The notes under the pieces were generated by a model that saw only the letters and a program-made list of their open reading frames with translations, did not search any database and was not told where the DNA came from. Of a stretch of 43,008 bases of DNA, positions 13,608 through 22,037 are shown piece after piece. Origin of the DNA: a virus. The translations under genes and the position numbers were made by a program. Where the stretch lies: positions 1 to 43,008 of the IMG/VR virus record IMGVR_UViG_3300021437_000036; one strand, written 5' to 3'. How positions within the stretch are numbered: position 1 is the first letter of the stretch; every line of letters starts with the position of its first letter.

Positions 13608-13910
13608 ATGAATGAAGACGAAAAGATAGTTTCCCTCCCATTTAGGAAGACCCCCCGAATCCTGTCTCAGAATATGACCCTGGACTCGATCATAGCAGAC
13701 CACATCTCTCTGGTAGTAAGGATGCACCAATGGAACCTCGTGCGCGCTGCAAAGGCCCTAAAGATCTCCCGCATGACTCTCTACCGCTATTTGCACAAGT
13801 ACAAGATAGTTCGTCACGAGCGTCTGGAGCACAATAAGAGGCACAACCTGTACTACAACAATCAGAACGTAAAAAGGCTCTCAACTGTAGGAAAGACGAG
13901 TAGAACATGA
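13608..13910 (+). CDS. Fis-type helix-turn-helix protein
   Basis: 100 residues. Residues 38-67 (MHQWNLVRAAKALKISRMTL then YRYLHKYKI) match the C-terminal DNA-binding domain of Fis and NtrC-type activators. The basic Asn-rich C-terminus probably adds DNA contact. First gene of the late operon, overlapping the next by four bases. It may regulate late genes or mark the packaging site. No strong ribosome site precedes the ATG; a second in-frame ATG is not present nearby. Confidence 0.8.
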   Translation: MNEDEKIVSLPFRKTPRILSQNMTLDSIIADHISLVVRMHQWNLVRAAKALKISRMTLYRYLHKYKIVRHERLEHNKRHNLYYNNQNVKRLSTVGKTSRT

Positions 13911-14740
13911 ATTTTAGCGATGGCTCCCGACTCAAGAATCTCTACGAGCATTTCATGCACGGCAGTTACGCCGACAAGCTGAAGGACTTTAGCGACCCAC
14001 TATCAATCATAAACAGATTCCCAGTGGAGTACCGTCCGTACGTATTGGCAGTACCGGATGAACTCTTATGTCTAACAGAGGAAGAGCTCCAGAAGACAAT
14101 AGATCCTTCAGATACTCTTAGAAAGCTAAGGATAGCTTTCTGGGGGAACTACGACCGGATTTGCAGCGACGTAACCATTGGCAAAGAGGCTCCCAGTACA
14201 ACAAGTGGGGAAGACCACAAAGGCTCAAAGCATATCGCCAAGGCCAAGAGCAAGTCATTCTATTTCGCTGAGATTTGCTGGGGGATTTGCAGTCCGACGG
14301 CATTTGAGAAAATAGTGGTTCACAATCCAGCGGCATTTGCCTTCATTCTTACTCCCCCTCCCAACTACGACAAAACGATGGAAGGGCTACTTGAAAAGGG
14401 GATGGCTCGTCTTACAGAGATCATGGATATTCCTATTTATCAGACGGATAAGAATGGAAAAAGATTACCTGACGTCAAAGCAGCGGCTCTTGTCTTAGCT
14501 GCTATCAAGATGGTCGACGACCGTGTAAAAGGCGGGGCTATTCAGCGGCTTGAGAGTAAGCAGCTCACGGTTAACGCTAACATGAGTATGGCTAAGTATG
14601 CGGATGAGAAGAACGCGGACGCACTGCTTGCGAGGATTAAAGAGTTAGAGATGTTGACGGAGAATCCGACCGCTAGTGGGCGTGAGACTTTGCAGATCAG
14701 TCGCAGGAATCGGGGAGAGGTAGAGGTGATGGATGAGTGA
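13907..14740 (+). CDS. Probable small terminase subunit
   Basis: 277 residues, directly upstream of the large terminase and overlapping it by eight bases. The C-terminal half has DVKAAALVLAAIKMVDDRVK and GGAIQRLESKQLTVN, a pattern I associate with small terminase subunits of podoviruses; the middle has NYDKTMEGLLEKGMARLTEI. These proteins form rings that recognise the packaging site and load the motor. The N-terminal 60 residues are unlike the usual helix-turn-helix; the Fis-like protein upstream might provide DNA reading. Assignment rests on position and pattern. Confidence 0.65.
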   Translation: MNFSDGSRLKNLYEHFMHGSYADKLKDFSDPLSIINRFPVEYRPYVLAVPDELLCLTEEELQKTIDPSDTLRKLRIAFWGNYDRICSDVTIGKEAPSTTSGEDHKGSKHIAKAKSKSFYFAEICWGICSPTAFEKIVVHNPAAFAFILTPPPNYDKTMEGLLEKGMARLTEIMDIPIYQTDKNGKRLPDVKAAALVLAAIKMVDDRVKGGAIQRLESKQLTVNANMSMAKYADEKNADALLARIKELEMLTENPTASGRETLQISRRNRGEVEVMDE

Positions 14741-17093
14741 CCTACCTCAGGGCCAGGTCCGGTTACTTCAGGAGAGGGCGCAACTATTAGAGAAAAAGTT
14801 AGAGCTTCAGGAGAAACTACCGCACCTATATGGCTGGAAGTGGTATCCCTGGGCCTGGGAGTTTTTCAAAAGCACGGATCGATACTGCTTCCTGGTGGCG
14901 GCAAACCAAATCAGTAAGTCATCCAGTCAGATAAGGAAGTGTATTGAGTGGGCGGGGAATCCGGACATATGGCCAGCGTTGTGGCGTACCCGACCTCGTC
15001 AGTTCTGGTACCTTTACCCATCAAAAGAAGTGGCACTGGTAGAGTTTGAGAGTAAGTGGGTTCCGGAGTTTTTGCCTCGGGATAAGGAGCATCCTACGTA
15101 CGGGTGGCACTTTGACAAAAAGAGATTGGCTTTATACTTCAACAGCGGCGTGGTTGTATATTTCAAGTCGTACATGACGGATGTGAGTAACCTTCAGACA
15201 GCATCGGCTCACGCTATTTGGTGTTTTGCCGCTGGGACAAAGGTAGCTACTCCAGATGGGGATAGGAATATTGAAGAAATAGCCGTAGGCGATATGGTTT
15301 ACGGGGGGTCTGGTGTTCCAAGGAAAGTATTGGCCCTTCCGTCTAGAGGAGTATCTGAGGTTGCAGTAACTGTTTTATCTAATGGACAGGTAGTAAAATG
15401 TACGTTAGACCATAAGTTCTTAACCGAGGAGTTACAGTGGGAAGAGCTTTACAAATTGAACAGTATTACGAACCTAGCAACAGCGAGGGTTACAGGCTAT
15501 CAGAGTCAGTTAAATACCTTGGGATGTCATTCAGAAGATATCCAGAGCATAGAGATAGAAGACAAAGATATTTCAAAACAGGAACTGGGAGATATAAGAA
15601 CAGCCACCTTCACAAGGTTATTTGGGAATTTGAGATTGGCAAAGTACCTAAAGGGTATGTCGTGCACCATAAAGATGGTGATCCTTCAAATAATGAACTT
15701 AGTAATTTGGAACTTATTACAAGAGCAAACCATACTAGAGAACACAAACTTGAAGAATGGTCTTCTGGACGTCTTGGAGAACTACAGAACAAGACCTGTG
15801 TTGAATGTAAGAAAGAGTTCACCACCAGGACTACTCAGAAAACAACTGCTAAGTTTTGCTCTCAAGAGTGCAGACGTTGGAGTGGTGCAGTTATTAAAAA
15901 GTGTAATCATTGCGGTAAAGATTTTCGTGCTAGAAAAGACAATAAAAAAGCGTATTTTTGTAGTAGGAAATGCACTAGCTCTTCCTCAAGAAAGAGTGTA
16001 TTGCCTTAACGTAGAAGAGGATCATTCCTTCCAAGTATGTGGAATTATTGCTAAAAATTGTGATGAAGAACTACCGTTCGGTCTTTTTTCCGAAATTAAT
16101 ATGAGGATCGCGGGCGTAGCCGGGTATTTTTCTATGGTATTCACGGCGACCTTAGGCCAGGAAGAGTGGCGTAGGACTATGGAAGACATAGGTAAGAAGA
16201 CGGAGATGTTTGTCCATGCGTGGAAGAAGTGCGTGTCAATGTACGAGTGTATGTATTACACCGACGGAACAAAGAGCCATTGGACTGAGGCTAAGATCAA
16301 GGAAATCGAATCAACCCTCACTCCATTGGAGATACTTAGGCGTGTACGGGGTAGGTTTGTTGTGGCCGAGGGGTTACAGTATCCAACTTTCAGGGCCGCG
16401 TATTATCCAGAGGGAAACTACTATGAAGAAACAAAGTGGGCGTTACCGAAGGATTGGTTGGTTTACATTGGTGTGGATATTGGTGGCGGTGGAAGTAGCC
16501 ACCCTCCGGCTATTACATTCCTGGGTGTAGACCCCCGATACACGAAAGCCCGAGCATTCATGACTTGGAGGGGTTTCCCCTCAACCGTGTACACGGTTGA
16601 GGACATCTACAAGCAACTCAGAAACTTAGTAGAGCAGTACGAGCTTAATCAGAGACATTTTGAAGTTAGGTACGACTGGGCGTCTAAGGACTTTGGGACG
16701 GTAGCGGGTAGGGATGGGTTTCCGGTATTTCCGGCAGACAAGACTCGGGATTCGGGGAAGATGGTACTGAACTCTTTGTTTAAGAGTATGGCGCTTTTAT
16801 GTTCGGATGAGTTGTCAGGGCCGGTTTTATATGAGGAAATCAGATCACTAACTGAGGATGCTTCTAAGACCACGGCTAAGGACGATGCGATTGATTCTCT
16901 CAGGTATGCGGCAACGAGTGTTCCGTGGGCGTGGGATGCGATCATGAAGGATGCGACGAAAGAAAAGCCGAAGGCTCCCCAGGCTGAGTACAAGCCAAAG
17001 TATAGAGGGGATGATGGGTCTGGGGCTGAGTTATTTTTATCGGACAGTATAAATGATGAGATAGGGGATTTGAATGGGTTTGCAGAATTTTGA
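14733..17093 (+). CDS. Large terminase subunit with intein
   Basis: 786 codons; exteins are residues 1-163 and 443-786, joining to 507 residues, a normal size. Variant Walker A is VAANQISKSSS (Lys62). Walker B is split by the intein: HAIW before, CDEELPF after, so splicing restores IWCDEE. The RNase H-like nuclease has VDIGGGG (first Asp), RYDWASKDFG and DDAIDSLRYA for metal ions. It packages DNA into the capsid by ATP hydrolysis and cuts concatemers. The intein must splice for the motor to work because it separates the ATPase catalytic carboxylates from their strand. Confidence 0.95.
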   Translation: MSDLPQGQVRLLQERAQLLEKKLELQEKLPHLYGWKWYPWAWEFFKSTDRYCFLVAANQISKSSSQIRKCIEWAGNPDIWPALWRTRPRQFWYLYPSKEVALVEFESKWVPEFLPRDKEHPTYGWHFDKKRLALYFNSGVVVYFKSYMTDVSNLQTASAHAIWCFAAGTKVATPDGDRNIEEIAVGDMVYGGSGVPRKVLALPSRGVSEVAVTVLSNGQVVKCTLDHKFLTEELQWEELYKLNSITNLATARVTGYQSQLNTLGCHSEDIQSIEIEDKDISKQELGDIRTATFTRLFGNLRLAKYLKGMSCTIKMVILQIMNLVIWNLLQEQTILENTNLKNGLLDVLENYRTRPVLNVRKSSPPGLLRKQLLSFALKSADVGVVQLLKSVIIAVKIFVLEKTIKKRIFVVGNALALPQERVYCLNVEEDHSFQVCGIIAKNCDEELPFGLFSEINMRIAGVAGYFSMVFTATLGQEEWRRTMEDIGKKTEMFVHAWKKCVSMYECMYYTDGTKSHWTEAKIKEIESTLTPLEILRRVRGRFVVAEGLQYPTFRAAYYPEGNYYEETKWALPKDWLVYIGVDIGGGGSSHPPAITFLGVDPRYTKARAFMTWRGFPSTVYTVEDIYKQLRNLVEQYELNQRHFEVRYDWASKDFGTVAGRDGFPVFPADKTRDSGKMVLNSLFKSMALLCSDELSGPVLYEEIRSLTEDASKTTAKDDAIDSLRYAATSVPWAWDAIMKDATKEKPKAPQAEYKPKYRGDDGSGAELFLSDSINDEIGDLNGFAEF
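15222..16058 (+). mobile_element. Intein in the terminase Walker B motif, 279 residues
   Basis: Starts at Cys164 with block A CFAAGTKVATPDGDRNIEEI and AVGDMVYG. Block B is CTLDHKF (Thr224, His227: TxxH). Block F is VYCLNVEEDHSFQVCG, block G is IIAKN ending in Asn442, followed by Cys443 as the +1 nucleophile. The usual penultimate His is Lys here. The splicing core is about residues 164-235 plus 420-442; the 190 codons between do not look like an endonuclease in this frame because the endonuclease is read in another frame. Self-splicing is inferred. Confidence 0.92.
15437..16009 (+). CDS. HNH homing endonuclease nested out of frame in the intein
   Basis: 190 residues from GTG at 15437, with GAGGAG five bases upstream; an in-frame TAA at 15413 shows it is not an extension of anything. 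HNH core: HLHKVIWEFEIGKVPKGY, then VVHHKDGDPSNNELSNLEL and ITRANHTREH (His77/78, Asn85/86/90, His99/103). Two CxxC...CxxxC zinc knuckles follow (Cys121, 124, 141, 145 and 156, 159, 175, 179). The ORF ends with TAA at 16007-16009 inside intein block F. It should cut intein-less terminase genes to spread the intein. The terminase frame is also open through all of it. Confidence 0.9.
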   Translation: MGRALQIEQYYEPSNSEGYRLSESVKYLGMSFRRYPEHRDRRQRYFKTGTGRYKNSHLHKVIWEFEIGKVPKGYVVHHKDGDPSNNELSNLELITRANHTREHKLEEWSSGRLGELQNKTCVECKKEFTTRTTQKTTAKFCSQECRRWSGAVIKKCNHCGKDFRARKDNKKAYFCSRKCTSSSSRKSVLP

Positions 17094-17364
17094 GGAATTA
17101 AAGCAGTTGAGAGAGTTGGGTGTAAGTAAAGCCAAGCTAGATGTCTGTCAGGACTTCAGCGACCAGACTAAGTCTCATGTGTTTGTGACGGAAGTGGAGT
17201 TCTATCAGAAGGAAAACCCGATCCAAGTTACTTTTGAGCAAAATCCCGAGGCTATGGAATTAACGGAAAAATCTGTTAAAGTTGAAAGGTCGGACTTGGA
17301 CGAGACTTTTTTAACTGATCCGTATGAATTCGAGTCTCAGATTGCTAAAAAGGAGAATGAGTAA
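17074..17364 (+). CDS. Small acidic protein between terminase and portal
   Basis: 96 residues, overlapping the terminase end by 20 bases and the portal start by one. AGGGG precedes the ATG. Helical N-terminus (FEELKQLRELGVSKAKLD), a beta segment (HVFVTEVEFYQKENPIQVTF), then a Glu/Asp-rich end. No family recognised. It could be a head-assembly cofactor. Confidence 0.65.
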   Translation: MGLQNFEELKQLRELGVSKAKLDVCQDFSDQTKSHVFVTEVEFYQKENPIQVTFEQNPEAMELTEKSVKVERSDLDETFLTDPYEFESQIAKKENE

Positions 17365-19580
17365 TGGCACAGAGCTACAGCCCCCAGGAGCTTGATAGAT
17401 TGTTAACGAGTAGTAAGGAAGCTGATAAGAAGCTATTTGCGGAAATGCGTAACAACTTGATGTTGGTTGCGGGTCAGCACTACGCGAAGCAGGGCTGGAA
17501 GGAATTTGAAGGTAAGGTTCGGGGTTCGGACAGCGTTACTCCTGAGCAGCGCGTACGTCTTACGATGAATCACGTGCAGAAGATTATTAAGCGGTATGAG
17601 GAAAATGTATTTACGATGGCTCCTGGGGCCCATGCCGTTCCCCAGAACGACAAGGAACTACAGGACAGGAAGTCTGCGGAGCTAAACAATTCAGTTTTAT
17701 CAGCAATTAAGCAGTCGACAAACCACAAAGAAGAGCTTTTGAGTGATCTAGAGGACTTCTTTCGCATTGGAGAGGTGGCTTGTAAGGTATTTTGGGATGA
17801 ACACGCAGGTAAATACATGGGTACTCAGCCCGAACTTGACGAGAACGGGATGATGGCTGTGGATGAAGAGGGAAACCCGAAGCAAGCAATCCCGAAGTTT
17901 TCGGGCGAGCTTAAGTTTGAGCGTATTTATGGGTTTAACCTACTCAGGCCTAAGGAAGCACAGACTCGTGGAGAGTGTGCGTGGCTTGGGATAGAGAAAA
18001 TGGTGAACATCACTACTTTGAAGAAGAAACTACAGGCCGAAGGCAAGGAAGACTTAGCAAAGAAGATAGATGTGAACAATAAGAAGACTTTTGTGGTCTT
18101 TAATAACGTCGACGGGTCATATACTGACTCTAAAGATGAAGTAATGGTTCGGGAGATCTATTTTAAGCCGTGCATGGCGTATCCTGAGGGATATTTCTTC
18201 TATATGTATGAGGAATTGGTGCTTTGGGAGGGTATTTTGCCCCATGGGATCTTCCCGATCATCTGGGAAGGGGCTGAAAACATCCAAACAACCCCTAGAT
18301 CCTTCTCTCCGATCCGTCATATGAGGCCTTATCAGGCCGAAATCAACCGTTCTGCTAGTAAGATTGCTGAGCACCAAATTACCCTTGGGGATGACAAATT
18401 GGTCACTTTTTCGGGGTCAAAACTGTCAAAAGGGTCTGATTTACCGGGTGTTCGTCACATTATCGTGAGTGGAAACCAGGAACCGACGGTTATGGCGGGA
18501 AGAAGCGGGGAGCAGTATCTTTCGGTGATGCAGTCGAAGATTGATGAGCTATATATGGTGATGGATGTGGAAGCTGATGGGCTAGAGAAGGCTCAGCAAG
18601 ATCCGCAGGCGTTGCTGTTTGCATCGATGAAGCGTAAAAAGAAATTTTCTAAGTTTGCTACTCGGTTTGAAAACTTTTTAATTAATAAATATCAGACTGC
18701 TCTTGATATTTTTAGAAAGTCTGCTCCAGATGATTATGTAGTTAACGTGATCGGAAAGCAAGAGCAGATTAATATGGCAGAGCTTAGAGCAAGTGGCCTT
18801 GAGCTTGGGAGCCGTATTACGCTTGAGCCTGCAAGTGACGACGTAGATGCACTTTATGGTAAGCAAATGGTTTTAGGAAACATCATTCAGTATTTAGGTG
18901 GAAATCTTCCTCAGGAAGATTTGGGTAAGATTGTTAGAGCTATGCCTTTGCTTGAGGGTGAAGAGGCTCTTAGTGATCTGACTATGAACTACGACATTGC
19001 AACGAATGTTATGCTTGCTCTTGACCGTGGAGAGACTCCTCCGATGGGTGAGTATGAAGATCATATTTATATGGTTAAGAAACTCACTCACAGAATGAGC
19101 CAGGCTGACTTTACTTTGTTAGCTCCAGAGATCCAGAACAACTATAAAACGAGAGTGTTACAGCACCAGCAAGTAAATGAGCAAATGCAGCAGCAGTTGG
19201 CTCAGATGAACGCAGGACTAATCCCTACTTCAGGTCCGTTGATCGGGGTAGATTTTTACGTAACAGATCCCCAAAACCAAACACGCACGAGACGCGCACG
19301 TATTCCAATGGATGCCGTACGCGACTTGATTAATAAACTCGAGCAACAGGGTACAACCGTACAACAGCTAGAATCGCTGCCTGAAGCTGAGCGAGCTAAA
19401 CTAGGTCAACAACAAGCACAAGCAAGTGCAGGAGGACAAGATGGAAGTAACGGACAACAGCAACCAGCAGTCGCAGTCGCAGACCCAGGAGCAGTCGCAG
19501 CCGCAAACGGAGCAGGCGCAGGCGGGGAATTTACAGGCGCAGTCACAGGGGAACCAGGAGCAGTTGCCCCAGTCGGGTAA
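17364..19580 (+). CDS. Portal protein (P22/podovirus-like)
   Basis: 738 residues, GGAG before ATG. Place between terminase and scaffold, length, and features such as GFNLLRPKEAQTRGECAWLG, a wing region with RPYQAEINRSASKIAEHQ, a long stem helix and a Gln-rich helix (HQQVNEQMQQQLAQM) fit podovirus portals. Twelve copies would form the DNA gateway at one vertex. The last 47 codons, Gly/Ala/Gln-rich, overlap the scaffold gene in another frame, so the C-terminal tail may be dispensable or shaped by the overlap. Confidence 0.85.
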   Translation: MAQSYSPQELDRLLTSSKEADKKLFAEMRNNLMLVAGQHYAKQGWKEFEGKVRGSDSVTPEQRVRLTMNHVQKIIKRYEENVFTMAPGAHAVPQNDKELQDRKSAELNNSVLSAIKQSTNHKEELLSDLEDFFRIGEVACKVFWDEHAGKYMGTQPELDENGMMAVDEEGNPKQAIPKFSGELKFERIYGFNLLRPKEAQTRGECAWLGIEKMVNITTLKKKLQAEGKEDLAKKIDVNNKKTFVVFNNVDGSYTDSKDEVMVREIYFKPCMAYPEGYFFYMYEELVLWEGILPHGIFPIIWEGAENIQTTPRSFSPIRHMRPYQAEINRSASKIAEHQITLGDDKLVTFSGSKLSKGSDLPGVRHIIVSGNQEPTVMAGRSGEQYLSVMQSKIDELYMVMDVEADGLEKAQQDPQALLFASMKRKKKFSKFATRFENFLINKYQTALDIFRKSAPDDYVVNVIGKQEQINMAELRASGLELGSRITLEPASDDVDALYGKQMVLGNIIQYLGGNLPQEDLGKIVRAMPLLEGEEALSDLTMNYDIATNVMLALDRGETPPMGEYEDHIYMVKKLTHRMSQADFTLLAPEIQNNYKTRVLQHQQVNEQMQQQLAQMNAGLIPTSGPLIGVDFYVTDPQNQTRTRRARIPMDAVRDLINKLEQQGTTVQQLESLPEAERAKLGQQQAQASAGGQDGSNGQQQPAVAVADPGAVAAANGAGAGGEFTGAVTGEPGAVAPVG

Positions 19581-20388
19581 TCCCTGGCAACCGAACTACA
19601 AGTTCAAGGTTCATGATAAAGAGCATGAATTTGATAAGTTCGTACATGGAGTTATCAAGACTCCAGAAGAAGAAAAGCGACTAAGAGAGGTTTACGAGAA
19701 GGCCTATGGTCTAGATGTCGTAAAGCCTAAGTATCAAAAGGCTCAATCAGACTACCAGTCTTTGAATGGTAAGCATGAGTCTTTAATTAGCGAATTAAAG
19801 CAGGTTGGAGATGCTGTAAGGAGTGGTGATCTTGACACAGCTTTTAAATCGCTTAATATATCAGAAGATACAGTTTATAAGTGGGTGAAGGCAAAGTTGG
19901 ATGAAGCCGAAATGCCAGAGCACCAGCGACAGATGTTGAACGAGCAGCGCCAACAAGCGAAACAAGCTCAGTTACTCGCAAAGGAGAATGAAACTCTCCG
20001 AAGCAACTGGGAAAATGCTCAAATAGATATGCGTCAACGTGAACTGGATCTATCACTTGGATCTCCGTCAGTTAGTCCGATTATGTCGGCCTTTGATGCT
20101 AAGTTCGGTCAGGGTAGCTTCATGCAAGAAGTAATCATGACTGGTGCGATGGCAAACCAGATGGGTAAAGATCCTTCAGCGCAGGAGCTAGTGCAGCAGG
20201 TTGTAGCGAAATACGGCCCGTTGTTAACTCCTCAAAGTGCGGTTCAGGCCAGCCAGCCAGGAACACAGCAGTCGCAAGCTGCACGTTCTGCCTCACTTCC
20301 AAACATTAAGGGAAGCTCGACTACGGCAACGAAGGCGAAGCCGAGATCATTAGCCGACCTTAAAAAATTAGCAGACTCAATGGAATAA
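19441..20388 (+). CDS. Scaffolding protein
   Basis: 315 residues. I choose the ATG at 19441 because GGAGG lies five bases upstream; the frame is open five codons earlier. N-terminal 40 residues are almost only Gln, Ser, Asn, Ala and Glu; then a helical, highly charged body (KYQKAQSDYQSLNGKHESLI, EHQRQMLNEQRQQAKQAQ) and a basic C-terminus (KAKPRSLADLKKLADS) that probably binds the coat protein. It sits directly before the coat gene, as in P22- and T7-type phages. The first 140 bases are shared with the portal gene. Confidence 0.82.
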   Translation: MEVTDNSNQQSQSQTQEQSQPQTEQAQAGNLQAQSQGNQEQLPQSGNPWQPNYKFKVHDKEHEFDKFVHGVIKTPEEEKRLREVYEKAYGLDVVKPKYQKAQSDYQSLNGKHESLISELKQVGDAVRSGDLDTAFKSLNISEDTVYKWVKAKLDEAEMPEHQRQMLNEQRQQAKQAQLLAKENETLRSNWENAQIDMRQRELDLSLGSPSVSPIMSAFDAKFGQGSFMQEVIMTGAMANQMGKDPSAQELVQQVVAKYGPLLTPQSAVQASQPGTQQSQAARSASLPNIKGSSTTATKAKPRSLADLKKLADSME

Positions 20389-20409
20389 CAAACTTAAAAA
20401 GGATAAAAC

Positions 20410-21660
20410 ATGGCTATTACTAGTACTTTTTCAAATATGCTCAATGAATACTTGAGCTATGACCTCCTAAAAGAGGAAATCATTAAGCGTGACTACGTTC
20501 TAACTAAAGTCGAAAAAGACGATGGTTGGAAAGGTGGCACATTGCCAGTTCCATTCAAAGGCGCAGGCGCAAGCTCAATCGCTATGGGACAGATGACTGA
20601 TGAGACAGATGTTGCAGAAGACATCCTGGTTCGTGGTTCGGTTGCTGGATACAAAGAAATGTTTGGTACACTTGTATTCAACCAAAAAGATTTGATGCAA
20701 CATGATGGCACAGGCATCACTGAGAAGACTTTCCTTAAGATCCTCCCAGATTCAATCGAAGACTTCATGGTTGGAATGAAGAACCAAGTTTCTTGTTACT
20801 TGACTAACGGTTCTCACCTAGTAACTGCAACTGCAGATGGAGACGTTTCTGGTAACATCACTGTAGATCGTCCAGATCGTTTGTCTATCGGACAAAAATT
20901 GACTTGGGATGACTCTGCTGGTGCAGACGTTACTGCTTACGTTAAGTCTATCAACATGGAAACTTTGGTAGTTAACTTTGTCACTACTCGTGGTGGTGCG
21001 ATTGCTGCTGACTTATCTACTATCTTGGTAGCTCAAGGCGCAAAAGCATACGTTGACGGTGCGAATGTTGGGGCAAACAAATTTTCTGCTATCAAAGATA
21101 TGTTGTTGTCTGCTGCAAACGGCGGTTCTGCAACTATCTTCGGAGTAACTAAATCTGCTTACCCATATACTCAAGCAATCCAGATCCCTGGTTCTGCAGT
21201 TAACGCATCTAACTTGTTGGATAAGATTTTTGACGGTTACATCACTATCCGTACTTTCGGAAAAGGTGATCCACGCGAAGTCCTTATGTCATACAAGCAT
21301 TGGGGTTCTGTACTTAAAAAGTTAGAATCTTCTAAAGGTGCTTTCAACGTAGTACCTGGTTCTATGTCTACATCTGTTTACGGATGGACTGAAGTAGAAG
21401 TAGGGGGCATCAAGGGTTCTTTGAAGCTTATCGCTATCCAAGAACTTGATAACGACGCAATTCTTTTCATCGACTGGAGAGCGTTTAAGTTCCACTCAAA
21501 CGGTTTCTTCAAGCGCGTAAAAGATCCAGAAGGTAAAGAGTTTTACACAAAACGCTATACTACTGGTTACAAGTACTTCGTAGATATGGCTTTGTTTGGT
21601 GATCTCATTTGTAGCCGTCCAAGCTACTGCGGTATCATGTCTAACATTCCTAACTACTAA
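20410..21660 (+). CDS. Major capsid protein
   Basis: 416 residues, AAGGA before ATG. Position after scaffold and before a strong terminator, and a codon choice unlike its neighbours (many GCT, GGT, ACT, AAC, TTC, GTA), indicate very high expression. The sequence fits an HK97-fold coat: an N-terminal arm, GYKEMFGTLVFNQKDLMQH, a spine helix around DSIEDFMVGMKNQVSCYLT and a P-loop region near FGKGDPREVLMSYKHW. Hundreds of copies form the head. Confidence 0.9.
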   Translation: MAITSTFSNMLNEYLSYDLLKEEIIKRDYVLTKVEKDDGWKGGTLPVPFKGAGASSIAMGQMTDETDVAEDILVRGSVAGYKEMFGTLVFNQKDLMQHDGTGITEKTFLKILPDSIEDFMVGMKNQVSCYLTNGSHLVTATADGDVSGNITVDRPDRLSIGQKLTWDDSAGADVTAYVKSINMETLVVNFVTTRGGAIAADLSTILVAQGAKAYVDGANVGANKFSAIKDMLLSAANGGSATIFGVTKSAYPYTQAIQIPGSAVNASNLLDKIFDGYITIRTFGKGDPREVLMSYKHWGSVLKKLESSKGAFNVVPGSMSTSVYGWTEVEVGGIKGSLKLIAIQELDNDAILFIDWRAFKFHSNGFFKRVKDPEGKEFYTKRYTTGYKYFVDMALFGDLICSRPSYCGIMSNIPNY

Positions 21661-21674
21661 TAAAGTAGAACCCG

Positions 21675-21702
21675 AAGGGGAGCATTTGCTCCCCTTCTTT
21701 TA
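21675..21702 (+). terminator. Rho-independent terminator after the coat gene
   Basis: AAGGGGAGC pairs with GCTCCCCTT across ATTT, followed by CTTTTAA. Probably partial, setting coat protein above downstream products; the next gene has its own GAGGAG site 15 bases later. Confidence 0.9.
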
Positions 21703-21715
21703 ATTGAGGAGCTAA

Positions 21716-22036
21716 ATGCTAGGTACTTGGCTAAGAACTATACCTGTAATCCATAAGCGCATGGAGCAACATCGTATCAGTGTTGGTACGACTGAGGTTA
21801 GTTTCCCTACCTCATCTAGAGGTTTACCAGACCGAGTATTTATCCAAGCTCCATCTACGAATATGGCTGTAATTGTAGTTGGTTTAACGGGAGTAAAGGG
21901 AGATTTATCTGCAGGTGGTTTTGAATACCCTGTAGGAGCAAATTCTTACTCGCCTTTTGACGATATTAACCAAATGAGAGCCATATCCCCTATCGCTGGA
22001 CAGTATTTATTAGTAACATACCTATTCGGGGTATAA
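21716..22036 (+). CDS. Small beta-rich virion protein
   Basis: 106 residues, GAGGAG before ATG. Beta-rich with TEVSFPTSSRGLPDRVFIQA, VIVVGLTGVKG and an end QYLLVTYLFGV, typical of small head- or tail-surface proteins. No transmembrane helix. Likely a capsid accessory or tail base protein given its position after the coat gene. Confidence 0.6.
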   Translation: MLGTWLRTIPVIHKRMEQHRISVGTTEVSFPTSSRGLPDRVFIQAPSTNMAVIVVGLTGVKGDLSAGGFEYPVGANSYSPFDDINQMRAISPIAGQYLLVTYLFGV

Positions 22037-22037
22037 G

